This document shows positions 1-8,750 of a stretch of DNA of 64,000 bases, piece by piece. The stretch is taken from NCBI RefSeq assembly GCF_900091705.1, contig NZ_LT594785.1, positions 1,094,857 through 1,158,856 of the forward strand, written 5' to 3'. How positions within the stretch are numbered: the first letter of the stretch is position 1; every line of letters starts with the position of its first letter. A model generated the notes under the pieces. That model saw only the letters and a list, made by a program, of their open reading frames with translations, was not told the origin of the DNA and searched no databases. The stretch comes from Clostridium mediterraneense. GTDB lineage: Bacteria; Bacillota; Clostridia; Clostridiales; Clostridiaceae. A program made the position numbers and the translations under genes.

Positions 1-220
1 TAATACAAAATGCTTGGAATGAAGAAACACCTTTTTTCTCCTTATCTTTTGAACTACCAAATCCATCACCAAGTAGTCTAAACATTTCTTTGATATATCT
101 AAATTGTACAAATTTAGTTCTAAAAGTAAAATATATTCCAAGAGATAATAATGCAATTATAAGTACTTTTCCCCAAAGAACATCATTAATTTGAAGTATT
201 AAATTATTTAATGAATTCAT
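1..220 (-). CDS. AGCS-family sodium:alanine/amino-acid symporter, N-terminal fragment
   Basis: Only the first 73 codons lie in the window; the rest runs off the left edge. The ATG at 220 follows a GGGGG-type ribosome binding site. The protein opens with a short amphipathic stretch, then one membrane helix (about residues 18-35) and the cytoplasmic segment RTKFVQFRYIKEMFRLL, ending at GVSSFQAFCI. These are hallmarks of the start of AGCS (alanine/glycine:cation symporter) proteins, where SFQAFC leads into the substrate-binding helix. The family imports alanine or glycine with Na+ across the cytoplasmic membrane. Substrate cannot be judged from this piece. Confidence 0.88.
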   Translation of the reverse strand, partial: MNSLNNLILQINDVLWGKVLIIALLSLGIYFTFRTKFVQFRYIKEMFRLLGDGFGSSKDKEKKGVSSFQAFCI

Positions 221-276
221 ATAAATCCCCCTTCTTATTAAAATTCCAATATTATGTTATCTAATTTTATAATAAG

Positions 277-305
277 ATTTTAATATATTTTTATTAATAA
301 TGCAA
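277..305 (-). promoter_or_regulatory. Sigma-A-like promoter for the symporter
   Basis: On the minus strand TTGCAT and TAAAAT are separated by 17 bases, about 57 bases upstream of the symporter ATG. Good spacing, imperfect -10. Confidence 0.45.
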
Positions 306-556
306 GAAAAAGTACTTGGAAGTTCATAAATAAATACAACTTATAGCTAAATATAAAGTTGTAAGTGGTATAAAGTTACTTAAAAACTACAATTAATAAA
401 AATTAATTAATTTTAAAATATATAAATATGAATTAATATTAAATATAAACACCAAAATAGTAGCAAAATTTATACAAAAAAGTTATTTTAATTTAAGAAT
501 AAAAAAATTATTTCTTAATAAAATAAGAAATTTTATATTTGGGTTAAATATTTTAC
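306..556. other. AT-rich non-coding stretch with an inverted repeat
   Basis: No convincing reading frame. An 8-bp inverted repeat (TACAACTT at 335-342, AAGTTGTA at 356-363, 13-base loop) lies upstream of the symporter promoter. It has no T-run, so it is more likely an operator or chance structure than a terminator. Confidence 0.4.
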
Positions 557-592
557 AAAAAAAGAAGCTATCTTTTAAATAGCTTCTTTTAA
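557..592 (-). terminator. Intrinsic terminator of pbpA
   Basis: AAAGAAGCTAT (561-571) pairs with ATAGCTTCTTT (579-589) around a 7-base loop. On the minus strand the stem is followed by a run of T. It lies just past the stop codon of the penicillin-binding protein gene. Confidence 0.85.
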
Positions 593-613
593 AATTAAAT
601 TTGTTTTATATTG

Positions 614-3193
614 CTAAGCAGCTGGTGGAACTGCATTGTTAGCTGGTGGTGATGTATTATTAGTTGGTGGCGTTGTATTATTTGCCGGTGGAGTAGTAGT
701 TCCTCCTGAATTAGGAGTAGTAGTTCCTCCAGTATTTGGAGGAGTTACAGTATCTCCGGTATTTGGAGGAGTGGTAGTTCCTCCGTCTGTTTCACCATTT
801 GCTCCACCTTCTATATTTTCACCCTCTGAGTTTTCAGTATCTGGATTTTCAGTATCTGTGCCATCAATATTAGGAATTGAACTCATATCATCTGAAGAGG
901 AAGGTGCTAAATATTGATAATCAGCAACATTTGTTCCTTTATGAATATATTTCTTTTTAATAAAGACTTTATTCACTACTAATGCTGCAGGTGTATTATC
1001 ATTAGCAAGTTTTCCATTAAGTTTATTTATTTTAACACTAACGTGAGCATCACAATAAGATTTTGGTTGAGTTCCATTTATAAACCAATAGCTTGCAACT
1101 CTACTTCCTCTTGGATCAGATTTACATAAAGCTGTTGGTATAAGACCAGAATCTAAACAAACAGAAGCTCTTGAAATTCCACCAGGGTTTTCAATTTGTT
1201 TATCTTGTAAACCTTTATGGGCAACTGTCATGATTTTACCGAATAATCTACCAGCTGTCTTACTACTTGAGCTACCCATTGGAGTTGGAGAATCATATCC
1301 TATCCAAACTGAAGCAGAATAATAAGGTGTAAGTCCACTAAACCAGTAATCTTTATTATCAGTTGTTGTTCCTGTTTTACCAACTGTGGTGATATTAGGA
1401 ACTTTTGCAATAGATGCAAATCCTTGAACTGGTCCTTTAAGCATATCATACATGATATATGCTGTTTGTGGAGAAACAACTTGAGTTTTTTCAGGATTTG
1501 CTTTTAATATTACTTTACCAGTAAAATCTTTTACTTCTCTATAAAGCATTCCTTCAGTCATAACACCATTATTTCCAAAAGCTCCAAAAGCAGAAGCTAA
1601 ATAATAAGGGTTACTTCCATCAGGATCTTGAGGGTCATTATTAAATTGTCCTAATGCAGCTGCAGTTAAAGAAGTCTCAGATTTTTTATTGTATATTAAA
1701 CCAAATTTTTTACCATAAGCTACAGCGTTATTAAGACCTATTTTATCAACAACTTTAGCTGCAACAGCATTTGATGAAACTGCAAGTCCGTTGCTAAGAG
1801 ACATATTTCCACTAAATGTACGACTAGCATTATTAGGTGAGTAGCCATTATGTCTTGCTCTTTGATCAGGTTCAAATGGAGCATCATCAATTACACTTCC
1901 AGCAGTAAGTATTTTTGTATCTATTGCTGGTGCATAAACTGATAGTGGCTTAGTTGTTGAACCTGTAGGTTTTAATACAGAATAAGCTCTATTAAGTGAC
2001 ATAGGAGGTTGATCACCTCTTCCACCTACCATAGCTTTAATTTCACCAGTTTTATAATCTTTAATTACAGCTGATGCTTGGAGTAGAGGAGTTCCGTATT
2101 CATTAGTAGTATCAGTACCAGGTACTCCTAGATTACTTCTATCATCTATAATGGATTGAACTTCATTTTGAAGTTTTTCATCCATTGTTGTATAAATTTT
2201 AAGACCACCTTGTCTTAAAAGTCTTTTAGCTTCTTCTTCTGAATATCCAGCTTTCTTTTGAAGGTCTTTTTCGATTTGATCTATAGCAGCTCTAGTAAAC
2301 CATTCATATTTAAGACTATTTGATGGAGGAGTATAATGGAATACAAGTTTTCCATCATCAATATCTTTTATAGCGTTATCATATTCTTCTTGTGAAATTT
2401 TTCCTAGTTCAAACATCTTACCAAGAACTGTTTTTGTTCTGTTAAGATAACTGCTAGGATCTTTTTGATTTTTTTCTGAAAAAGCATCATATGAGCTAGG
2501 TGCTTGAGTTATTCCTGCAAGATATGCTGATTCAATAAGATTTAATTCATCAGCTCCTTTATTAAAGAATCTAAGAGATGCAGCTTCAACACCATATACT
2601 ACGCTTCCAAGAGGAATAGTATTAAGATAAGCTGTTAAAATTTCATCTTTACTAAGTTGTTTTTCTAATTGAAGAGATAAGTAAATTTCTTTAACCTTTC
2701 TTTCAATTTTGACTTCATCATTTAAAACAGTATTTTTTATTAACTGTTGAGTAAGTGTTGATGCACCATGAAGTCCACCTTTTTTTGTTATAAAATATTC
2801 AATATCGTGAATTATAGCTCCACCAATTCTTCTTATATCAATACCTGGATGTGAATAAAATCTTTCATCTTCTATTGAAACATAAGCATCTTTTAAATGT
2901 TGTGGTATCTGGTCAGATGTTAATTTAAAACGTTGTTTATCTGTAAGTAGTGTATCTATCTTTTGACCATCCGTACCGTAGAATTGAGCTGGTTCTGCTA
3001 AGTTTTGTATTTCAGCTAAGTTTATATTGTCGGTACTTTTGATTATTGCAAAAGTGTAACCTGCTGCAGTAACTATGGCTGTAAGTACTAGGAAAAGCAT
3101 TATAATAGAAAATATTTTAAGGCCTTTTCTACCTTTGGAAACTTTCTTATTACGACGTTTTCTTTTTAGATTTGTATCTTTTTTTTCAGTCAT
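614..3193 (-). CDS. pbpA: Class A penicillin-binding protein 1A (glycosyltransferase/transpeptidase)
   Basis: Bifunctional peptidoglycan synthase of 859 residues. A basic cytoplasmic tail (1-24) and one membrane anchor (about 27-52) are followed by the GT51 glycosyltransferase domain with EDERFYSHPGID (catalytic Glu near 108) and GASTLTQQLIKN (about 143-154). The penicillin-binding domain carries S412-T-T-K415, S473-S-N475 and K606-T-G608, the three transpeptidase motifs. The last 110 or so residues are low-complexity Pro/Thr/Asn/Gly repeats (PPNTGGTTTP-like), probably an extended tail outside the membrane. The ATG has a GGAGGAAATT ribosome binding site. It is monocistronic, with its own terminator. 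The family polymerises glycan strands from lipid II and cross-links stem peptides; the role of the repeat tail is unknown. Confidence 0.95.
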   Translation of the reverse strand: MTEKKDTNLKRKRRNKKVSKGRKGLKIFSIIMLFLVLTAIVTAAGYTFAIIKSTDNINLAEIQNLAEPAQFYGTDGQKIDTLLTDKQRFKLTSDQIPQHLKDAYVSIEDERFYSHPGIDIRRIGGAIIHDIEYFITKKGGLHGASTLTQQLIKNTVLNDEVKIERKVKEIYLSLQLEKQLSKDEILTAYLNTIPLGSVVYGVEAASLRFFNKGADELNLIESAYLAGITQAPSSYDAFSEKNQKDPSSYLNRTKTVLGKMFELGKISQEEYDNAIKDIDDGKLVFHYTPPSNSLKYEWFTRAAIDQIEKDLQKKAGYSEEEAKRLLRQGGLKIYTTMDEKLQNEVQSIIDDRSNLGVPGTDTTNEYGTPLLQASAVIKDYKTGEIKAMVGGRGDQPPMSLNRAYSVLKPTGSTTKPLSVYAPAIDTKILTAGSVIDDAPFEPDQRARHNGYSPNNASRTFSGNMSLSNGLAVSSNAVAAKVVDKIGLNNAVAYGKKFGLIYNKKSETSLTAAALGQFNNDPQDPDGSNPYYLASAFGAFGNNGVMTEGMLYREVKDFTGKVILKANPEKTQVVSPQTAYIMYDMLKGPVQGFASIAKVPNITTVGKTGTTTDNKDYWFSGLTPYYSASVWIGYDSPTPMGSSSSKTAGRLFGKIMTVAHKGLQDKQIENPGGISRASVCLDSGLIPTALCKSDPRGSRVASYWFINGTQPKSYCDAHVSVKINKLNGKLANDNTPAALVVNKVFIKKKYIHKGTNVADYQYLAPSSSDDMSSIPNIDGTDTENPDTENSEGENIEGGANGETDGGTTTPPNTGDTVTPPNTGGTTTPNSGGTTTPPANNTTPPTNNTSPPANNAVPPAA

Positions 3194-3313
3194 AATTTCC
3201 TCCTAATTTAATTTAAGTTAAATGTATGGAATCTTTAACTAAAATCCCCCATTTTTTTTTGATATTAAATTTTCCCCCAGTTTAAATAAAACTAAATATT
3301 CCTTATTATTATA

Positions 3314-3341
3314 GCATATTAATGGTAATAGTGAATATAAA
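3314..3341 (+). promoter_or_regulatory. Possible sigma-E-type sporulation promoter for yunB
   Basis: GCATATT (3314-3320) matches the sigma-E -35 consensus. AATATAAA, 13 bases on, is a partial match to the -10 element. yunB of Bacillus subtilis is a mother-cell gene, so this fits, but the -10 match is only about five of eight. Confidence 0.3.
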
Positions 3342-3367
3342 CACTAAAAGAAAAGTAGGTGAACAAA

Positions 3368-4054
3368 TTGTATCTAAAGGGGAGAAAAAGTAGATATATA
3401 ATTCAGTATAAATTTAGGTTTTATCTTACTTTGCTATTATTTTCAATAATCATATTATTTGGAGTTTTTATTTATTCTTTTGATAAGCTTATAGCTCCAA
3501 CTGTTCTTATGTTAGCAGATGCAGAAATGAAAGCAAAAACTGTAGAGATTATAAATAATAATATAAATGATGTTTATGTAAATGGATTTTCATATGATGA
3601 AATAATGAGTATTGATAGAGATGAGGATGGAAAAATAAATTTAGTTAAGGCTGATAGTATAAAGTTGAATTCTCTTGCAACAAGCCTTGCTGCTAAGTGT
3701 CAAAAAGATATGAAAGAGCTAGGAGAAGTTGGGGTAGAAGTGCCAATTGGATATATAACAAAAAGTAATATTTTATCGTATATAGGACCTAAAGTAAAAG
3801 TGAAAATGGAACCAGTAGGAAGAATTGAAACTAGCTATGAATCTACTTTTGAAAGTGCAGGAATAAATCAAACTAGACATATAATTTATATCAATATGAA
3901 TGCTAAGCTCAAATTAGTATTACCACTTAATAGTAAAGATATAGAAGTAAAGCATCAAATACCAGTATCTGATATTACTATTGTAGGTGAGATACCTAGA
4001 GTTAATATAGGGAATGATCCTGTAAAAGATTCAGTAAGTAATATTGAAAAATAA
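3368..4054 (+). CDS. yunB: Sporulation protein YunB
   Basis: About 228 residues: a basic N-terminus, one membrane helix (about residues 20-43 from the upstream GTG) and an extracytoplasmic domain with INNNINDVYVNGFSYDEIM, AKCQKDMKELGEVGVEVPIGYITKSNILSYIGPKV and DITIVGEIPRVNIG, the pattern of YunB. YunB is needed for normal spore formation in Bacillus and is made in the mother cell; its biochemistry is unknown. I place the start at TTG 3368 because AGGTG sits 6 bases upstream. The in-frame GTG at 3359 (3 codons longer) overlaps that ribosome binding site. It is transcribed away from pbpA and shares a terminator with the convergent membrane gene. Confidence 0.85.
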   Translation: MYLKGRKSRYIIQYKFRFYLTLLLFSIIILFGVFIYSFDKLIAPTVLMLADAEMKAKTVEIINNNINDVYVNGFSYDEIMSIDRDEDGKINLVKADSIKLNSLATSLAAKCQKDMKELGEVGVEVPIGYITKSNILSYIGPKVKVKMEPVGRIETSYESTFESAGINQTRHIIYINMNAKLKLVLPLNSKDIEVKHQIPVSDITIVGEIPRVNIGNDPVKDSVSNIEK

Positions 4055-4091
4055 AAAAGTAACCACCTTAAAATAAAGATTGTTACTTTTT
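4054..4091. terminator. Bidirectional terminator between yunB and the membrane-protein gene
   Basis: AAAAAGTAAC and GTTACTTTTT form a 10-bp stem with an 18-base loop. The A-run on one side and T-run on the other let it serve both converging genes. Confidence 0.75.
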
Positions 4092-4535
4092 AAAATTATT
4101 TTTAGTTATTATATAATTGCTTATAAATCCTATAATTAATGGAATTACTAGGCTTACTATTGCTGAAAAATCAAAACCACTTAATCTGTGAGAAAACATT
4201 ATTATACGTATATTAAAAATATGGGCTATAATTTCACTTATAATAAATGTAATAGAAAATAAGATAACTGGTAAATTAGAAACCATATATCTATACAAAC
4301 CATAAATTCCAAAGGATATACCTATAAGTATAGTTGTTTGTCCTGCGATAAAGACAATCTTATTGCTAATGCAAAGTCCTACTATATAAATTAGAGAACC
4401 AAGGTATACTAATGTTTTAGAAAAGAGAAAGTTTTTACTGTTGCTCATAAAATTTATTATAACTATATTTAAAACTAATAATGAAATTATAGATGAAAAA
4501 ATAATTTTATATGAAAAGACCAAGTAATTTACCAT
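4083..4535 (-). CDS. Small polytopic membrane protein of unknown function
   Basis: 150 residues, almost wholly hydrophobic, with about four or five membrane helices (near residues 8-30, 41-58, 63-83, 90-112 and 122-145) and a basic C-terminus (TKNNFKK). I do not recognise a family. The usual ATG at 4535 is preceded immediately by AGAAAGG with no spacer, so translation may really begin at TTG four codons in, where the spacing is better for initiation. It sits alone between the convergent yunB and the codirectional hpt terminator; nothing in the context suggests a role. Confidence 0.6.
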   Translation of the reverse strand: MVNYLVFSYKIIFSSIISLLVLNIVIINFMSNSKNFLFSKTLVYLGSLIYIVGLCISNKIVFIAGQTTILIGISFGIYGLYRYMVSNLPVILFSITFIISEIIAHIFNIRIIMFSHRLSGFDFSAIVSLVIPLIIGFISNYIITKNNFKK

Positions 4536-4580
4536 CCTTTCTAAAGTATATATATATTATTCTAACATATATAATAGATA

Positions 4581-4622
4581 AAAAAAGAAAGATACAAATT
4601 TAAATTAGTATCTTTCTTTTTT
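4581..4622 (-). terminator. Intrinsic terminator of hpt
   Basis: A 15-bp stem (AAAAAAGAAAGATAC, 4581-4595, with GTATCTTTCTTTTTT, 4608-4622) and a 12-base loop. The minus strand reads into a T-run. Confidence 0.85.
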
Positions 4623-4629
4623 ACAGAAT

Positions 4630-5157
4630 TTATTTTTCCCAGTTAAATATGTAAGGAACGTTTCTGTAGTATTTTCCATAGTTTAATCCGTAACCTACTA
4701 CAAATAAATCTTCTATTTCAAAACAACAGTAGTCTGGAGCAAGATCTCTCTTTCTTCTTGAAGGTTTATCTAGGAGTGTACAAGTCTTTACTGTTTTAGC
4801 ACCAAGTTTTTTTACATGTTCTATAACAAAGTCCATAGTAATTCCTGTGTCTATGATATCGTCAACTATAAGAACATCAAGACCTTCTATATTATCAGGA
4901 ATATCATTAACTACTTTAACAAGACCTGAACTTTCTTCTTCATCTCCATAACTTGAAGTAGTCATAAATCCTATTTGAGTTTTTCCATCAATTGCTCTTA
5001 CAAGGTCAGCAGTGAATATAAAGCTTCCTCTTAATAGTGATAAAACATATATAGGTTTATCTTTATAGTCATTAGCTATTTTTTCACCTACTATTTTTAT
5101 TTGTTTTTGAATTTGTTCTTCTGTAAGAAGAATATTTCTTTCTTTATTATCCATCAT
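4630..5157 (-). CDS. hpt: Hypoxanthine phosphoribosyltransferase
   Basis: Purine salvage enzyme making IMP or GMP from hypoxanthine or guanine plus PRPP in the cytoplasm. The PRPP-binding loop VLIVDDIIDTGIT is intact, and LSLLRGSFIFTADLVRAI near the N-terminus and LFVVGYGLNYGKYYRNVPYI near the C-terminus match the bacterial Hpt family. Length (about 175 residues) is usual. The start is ATG 5157 (or ATG 5154): GGAGG at 5163-5167 is correctly spaced for it, while the in-frame GTG at 5169 overlaps that site. It is divergent from hflX, with its own promoter and terminator, so it is probably monocistronic here rather than part of a tilS-hpt-ftsH operon. Confidence 0.95.
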   Translation of the reverse strand: MMDNKERNILLTEEQIQKQIKIVGEKIANDYKDKPIYVLSLLRGSFIFTADLVRAIDGKTQIGFMTTSSYGDEEESSGLVKVVNDIPDNIEGLDVLIVDDIIDTGITMDFVIEHVKKLGAKTVKTCTLLDKPSRRKRDLAPDYCCFEIEDLFVVGYGLNYGKYYRNVPYIFNWEK

Positions 5158-5236
5158 GAAATCCTCCACATTTTATCTGGTATTTTAAAATAGATAGAAT
5201 TACTTAGTTAGCAAATCTATTTACAATATGTTATTT

Positions 5237-5265
5237 ATATTATAAAATTAATAGAATATTGTCAA
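5237..5265 (-). promoter_or_regulatory. Sigma-A promoter of hpt, overlapping a divergent hflX promoter
   Basis: On the minus strand a perfect TTGACA (5265-5260) is 17 bases from TAATAT (5242-5237). On the plus strand TTTACA and TAAAAT, also 17 bases apart, lie in the same stretch (5221-5249), so the two divergent promoters overlap. Confidence 0.65.
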
Positions 5266-5309
5266 GAATATATCTAGAGGCTTTAAAGCGCACAAAGGAG
5301 TGATTTAGC

Positions 5310-7100
5310 ATGATATATGGAAAAACAGAAGGTATTAGAAATAGTATCTTAAACGAACTTGAAAAAATATATGATATTAATGTTCCAAAGTATAGTGTTT
5401 GTACTGAGGAAATAATACAAATAATCTCAAGAGTAACTGCTGAAATTGAAAAAGAAGTAAGCGTAGCTATTAGTAGAAAAGGAAAAGTAATTAATGTAGC
5501 TATAGGGGATTCAACTAGTGTAGAAGTTCCTTTAATAGATATTAATGAAAGAAAACTTTCAGGAGTTAGAGTTATTCATACTCATCCAAATGGAATATGT
5601 AGACTTTCAGCTTTAGATGCATCAGCTTTACTTAAGTTAAAATTAGATGCAATTGCTGCAATAGCTATAGATGAAGGTGAGATAAAAGATGCTTCACTTG
5701 GTTTTTGTACTGTACAAAATGATATTCTTTTATGTGAAGAATACCCTCATTTATCAATAGATCAAACATTAAACTTTAATGTTTTAGATAAGATAAATTA
5801 TGTAGAAGAAATTATAAAAACTAGTGATGTAGAAGAAGATGATACAGAAAAGGCTATTTTAGTAGGTTCAGATACAGAAGAAAGTTTAAAAGAATTAAAA
5901 GAACTTGCTGATGCTTGTGATATACCAGTACTTGATACTGTATTTCAAAAGAGAAATAAGGTTGATACTGCCTTTTATATAGGAAAGGGTAAAGTTTTTG
6001 AAATCGCAAACTTAAGACAAGAAAAAAGAGCAAACCTTATAATTTTTGATGATGAACTATCAGGTTCACAAGTTAGAAATCTAGAAAGTGCAACAGGAGT
6101 TAAGGTTATAGATAGGACTACTTTAATTCTTGAGATATTTGCTAGAAGAGCAAAAACAAAAGAAGCTAGAATTCAAGTAGAACTTGCACAGCTTAAATAT
6201 AGATCAGCAAGACTTATGGGACTTGGAACAGTTCTTTCAAGAACAGGTGGAGGAATTGGTACTAAAGGACCAGGGGAAAAGAAGCTTGAAATAGATAGAA
6301 GAAAAATTAGAGAAGAAATATTAGAACTTCAAAAAGAACTTAAAAAGATTAGAAAGACAAGAGAAGTTCAAAGAGAAAGAAGAAATAAACAAAACATACC
6401 TCAAGTTTCATTAGTTGGGTATACTAATGCAGGTAAATCAACTCTTAGAAATACTCTTTGTGATATTGCAGCAGCTAGAGATAATCAAGCTAAAGAAAAA
6501 GTATTTGAGGCAAATATGTTATTTGCAACTCTTGATACAACAACAAGAGCTATAACTCTTCCAAGTAATAGAGGGATAACTCTTACAGATACAGTTGGAT
6601 TTGTTCAAAAGTTACCTCATGAACTTGTTGAAGCCTTTAAATCAACTTTAGAAGAAGTTATTTACTCAGATTTACTTTGTCATGTTGTTGATGCTTCATC
6701 AGATAAATGTGAAAATCAAATTGAGGCTGTAGAAAATGTTTTAGAAGAACTTGGAGCAACAGATAAACCTACACTTTTAGTTCTAAATAAAATTGATCTT
6801 ATTTCAGAAGAAAGATTAGAAGAATTAAAGGAGAAATATAAAGAAAGATATGAAATAGTTTGTATTTCAGCTTTTGAAAGAATAAATCTAGATGAACTTT
6901 TAGATAAAGTAGAAGAAAAATTACCATATACTTTAGTTGAGAAGGAATATATTATTCCATATACAGAACAACAAGTAGTAGCATACCTTCATAGAGCTTC
7001 AAATATTTTAGAAGAGGATTATAGAGAAGAAGGTACTTATATTAAAGCTCAAGTTGATGATGAGGTTAAAAATAAGTGCAGTAAATTTGAATTAAATTAA
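5310..7100 (+). CDS. hflX: GTPase HflX with an N-terminal JAMM-like domain
   Basis: 596 residues, longer than the usual 360-430 for HflX. Residues about 180-596 are standard HflX: the glycine-rich RTGGGIGTKGPGEKKLE region (311-327) and a Ras-like GTPase with G1 GYTNAGKST (370-378), DTVGF and NKID. HflX binds the 50S ribosome and splits stalled or heat-damaged ribosomes. The first 170 residues are an added domain containing H90-T-H92-P then S100-A-L-D103. The spacing is that of the JAMM/RadC metalloprotease motif HxHPx6SxxD, and a Glu near 47-49 could be the catalytic acid. What this domain cuts or binds is unknown. The ATG is preceded by AAAGGAGTG. It is a single gene with a terminator. Confidence 0.92.
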   Translation: MIYGKTEGIRNSILNELEKIYDINVPKYSVCTEEIIQIISRVTAEIEKEVSVAISRKGKVINVAIGDSTSVEVPLIDINERKLSGVRVIHTHPNGICRLSALDASALLKLKLDAIAAIAIDEGEIKDASLGFCTVQNDILLCEEYPHLSIDQTLNFNVLDKINYVEEIIKTSDVEEDDTEKAILVGSDTEESLKELKELADACDIPVLDTVFQKRNKVDTAFYIGKGKVFEIANLRQEKRANLIIFDDELSGSQVRNLESATGVKVIDRTTLILEIFARRAKTKEARIQVELAQLKYRSARLMGLGTVLSRTGGGIGTKGPGEKKLEIDRRKIREEILELQKELKKIRKTREVQRERRNKQNIPQVSLVGYTNAGKSTLRNTLCDIAAARDNQAKEKVFEANMLFATLDTTTRAITLPSNRGITLTDTVGFVQKLPHELVEAFKSTLEEVIYSDLLCHVVDASSDKCENQIEAVENVLEELGATDKPTLLVLNKIDLISEERLEELKEKYKERYEIVCISAFERINLDELLDKVEEKLPYTLVEKEYIIPYTEQQVVAYLHRASNILEEDYREEGTYIKAQVDDEVKNKCSKFELN

Positions 7101-7105
7101 TTTAT

Positions 7106-7134
7106 AAAGGATTGTCTAAATAGGCAATCCTTTT
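7106..7134 (+). terminator. Intrinsic terminator of hflX
   Basis: AAAGGATTG (7106-7114) pairs with CAATCCTTT (7125-7133) around a 10-base loop, followed by T-rich sequence. Confidence 0.8.
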
Positions 7135-7269
7135 ATATATTTTTAAATAGATTTTATGAGTTTAAATTAAATAGAGAAGAATTATTTAGGCTTTAATAAT
7201 TAATTTTGGATTTTTTATTGAGAGATAACATAAACTTATATTAAAGCTTTAGATAAAGGGGAATAAACT

Positions 7270-7773
7270 ATGTGTATAATTAATGGTTCAGATAATAATG
7301 CTAATCTTAAGACTAATTTTAATAAAAATAGTAAAGATAATATTTATGATGATCCATACACAGATGATGATTACGACGATGATTGTGATGATTATGATAA
7401 TATATATAAACATAAATTTACAGAGTTTGATAGAAGGTTAAGGCAGCTTAATTGTAATTTAGATAGATTAAATAATATACAAGGAAGTATACAATCTATA
7501 GGTATAAGTGAAAATTTTAAAAACTTTTATGAGAGAAATGTAAAACCAGCATTAGATATTGTTACTCTTATATCTACTTCAGCTAGGAGTACTGTTGAAG
7601 TAGCTGATATTTATAATAGAAATATATATGCTAATAAAAAAGATGTAAAAAGAGCTTTAAAGATAACTGATCATATGCTTGATGAACTTGAGGTTGGCCT
7701 TGCATTATTTGATTGGGAATTAAGAGGACTTTTAAAAGAAAGTGGTATGCCAGATTGTGATAGATTTATTTAG
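7270..7773 (+). CDS. Hypothetical cytoplasmic protein with an acidic N-terminal tract
   Basis: 167 residues with no membrane segment. Residues about 27-43 are nearly all Asp/Tyr (DDDYDDDCDDYDN-like). The rest is predicted helical and contains a patterned stretch (FDRRLRQLNCNLDRLNNIQGSIQSIG) that could form a coiled coil. I do not recognise the family. AAAGGGG lies upstream of ATG. It stands alone between the hflX terminator and the nucleotidyltransferase gene, with about 75 bases to the latter and no obvious terminator between them. Confidence 0.6.
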   Translation: MCIINGSDNNANLKTNFNKNSKDNIYDDPYTDDDYDDDCDDYDNIYKHKFTEFDRRLRQLNCNLDRLNNIQGSIQSIGISENFKNFYERNVKPALDIVTLISTSARSTVEVADIYNRNIYANKKDVKRALKITDHMLDELEVGLALFDWELRGLLKESGMPDCDRFI

Positions 7774-7847
7774 ATAGAATAAAGTTGTTACAAAATAAAA
7801 AAATATTTATAATAAGAAAGAATAGATTTTAAATAGGAGGGGGCAAA

Positions 7848-8750
7848 ATGGGAAAAACTATAAAGGAATATCAATTAGCTTATAATGCTTTGATAGAAGA
7901 TTTAAAACAAAATGATAATGTTTTGGGAGTTACTGTTTTTGGAAGTATAATAACAGGAGATATTTGGAAAAATTCTGATATGGACATGTTTGTTATCCTT
8001 GATAAAAAAGATGATGATATGAAGGATGTATTTGGGGAAAAACATGGTATAGAAGTTCATATGAGATTGCTTTCAAAAGAGCAATTCCTAAATTTTAGAG
8101 AAAACTTTGGTGGGGGAAGTAGAATACATAGAAAGCTTATATCCTCTAAACTTGTTATTGGTAAAGATTCAGATATAATAGATAAATATAATTTTTGTAA
8201 GTTTTTAAGTGATATAGATAGAGAAAAGTGGAATCTTGTTTATTTAGGAGATTTAATAAAATCAATAGGTCTTTGTGAAAAGGCAATAAAAAATAGTAAA
8301 AAATATAATGCTATGTATAATGCTATGAAGCTTGGAGAAAGCTTTTCAAAACTATATTTAAATTCTAATGGATATTTAGTAAGTAGTGATACTTTATCTA
8401 TGGCTATAAATCTTAATGATAGTTTTAAAGAATGTATGGATAGACTTTTTGAGGAAAACTCAACTGAAGCTATAAATGATTTGGTAGATTATTGTGAAGA
8501 ATTTTTAAAAAATAATATAGATGAGGCTGCTAAATATTTATTTAGAGTTCTAAAAGAAGAAAAGAATTTCTTAAGTATTACTGAAATAGAAAGCAAAGAA
8601 GAATTTAAAAATATGCCATTAGATATGGATAAAATATTAAAGGAATTAAATGAGCGAGATAGAATAAGTAAGAAGACTAGAGTTTGTACAACAGAAAGTG
8701 GAGATAAGCTTACAGAGGAGTTAGTATATAGATATGACAAAACAAATTGA
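7848..8750 (+). CDS. Nucleotidyltransferase-domain protein
   Basis: 300 residues. The N-terminal 100 residues hold the polymerase-beta-type signature GSIITGDIWKNSDMDMFVI: GS, then the SDxDxxV pair of metal-binding acids. This matches aminoglycoside nucleotidyltransferase-like or MNT-type enzymes. The C-terminal 180 residues are helical, as in aminoglycoside adenylyltransferase-like proteins. It probably transfers a nucleotide to a small molecule or protein, but the substrate is unknown. A strong AGGAGGGGG site precedes the ATG. Its last 17 bases overlap the start of the MocR regulator, so the two are translationally coupled. Confidence 0.8.
   Translation: MGKTIKEYQLAYNALIEDLKQNDNVLGVTVFGSIITGDIWKNSDMDMFVILDKKDDDMKDVFGEKHGIEVHMRLLSKEQFLNFRENFGGGSRIHRKLISSKLVIGKDSDIIDKYNFCKFLSDIDREKWNLVYLGDLIKSIGLCEKAIKNSKKYNAMYNAMKLGESFSKLYLNSNGYLVSSDTLSMAINLNDSFKECMDRLFEENSTEAINDLVDYCEEFLKNNIDEAAKYLFRVLKEEKNFLSITEIESKEEFKNMPLDMDKILKELNERDRISKKTRVCTTESGDKLTEELVYRYDKTN

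Noticed and set aside
636..917. Open frame on the plus strand rich in Val, Gly and Pro
   Set aside because: It is the antisense of the PbpA repeat tail; it has no ribosome site and its composition follows from the repeat.
8489..8740. Minus-strand open frame of about 80 codons
   Set aside because: Lies wholly inside the nucleotidyltransferase gene, Ser/Leu-rich as expected of an antisense shadow.
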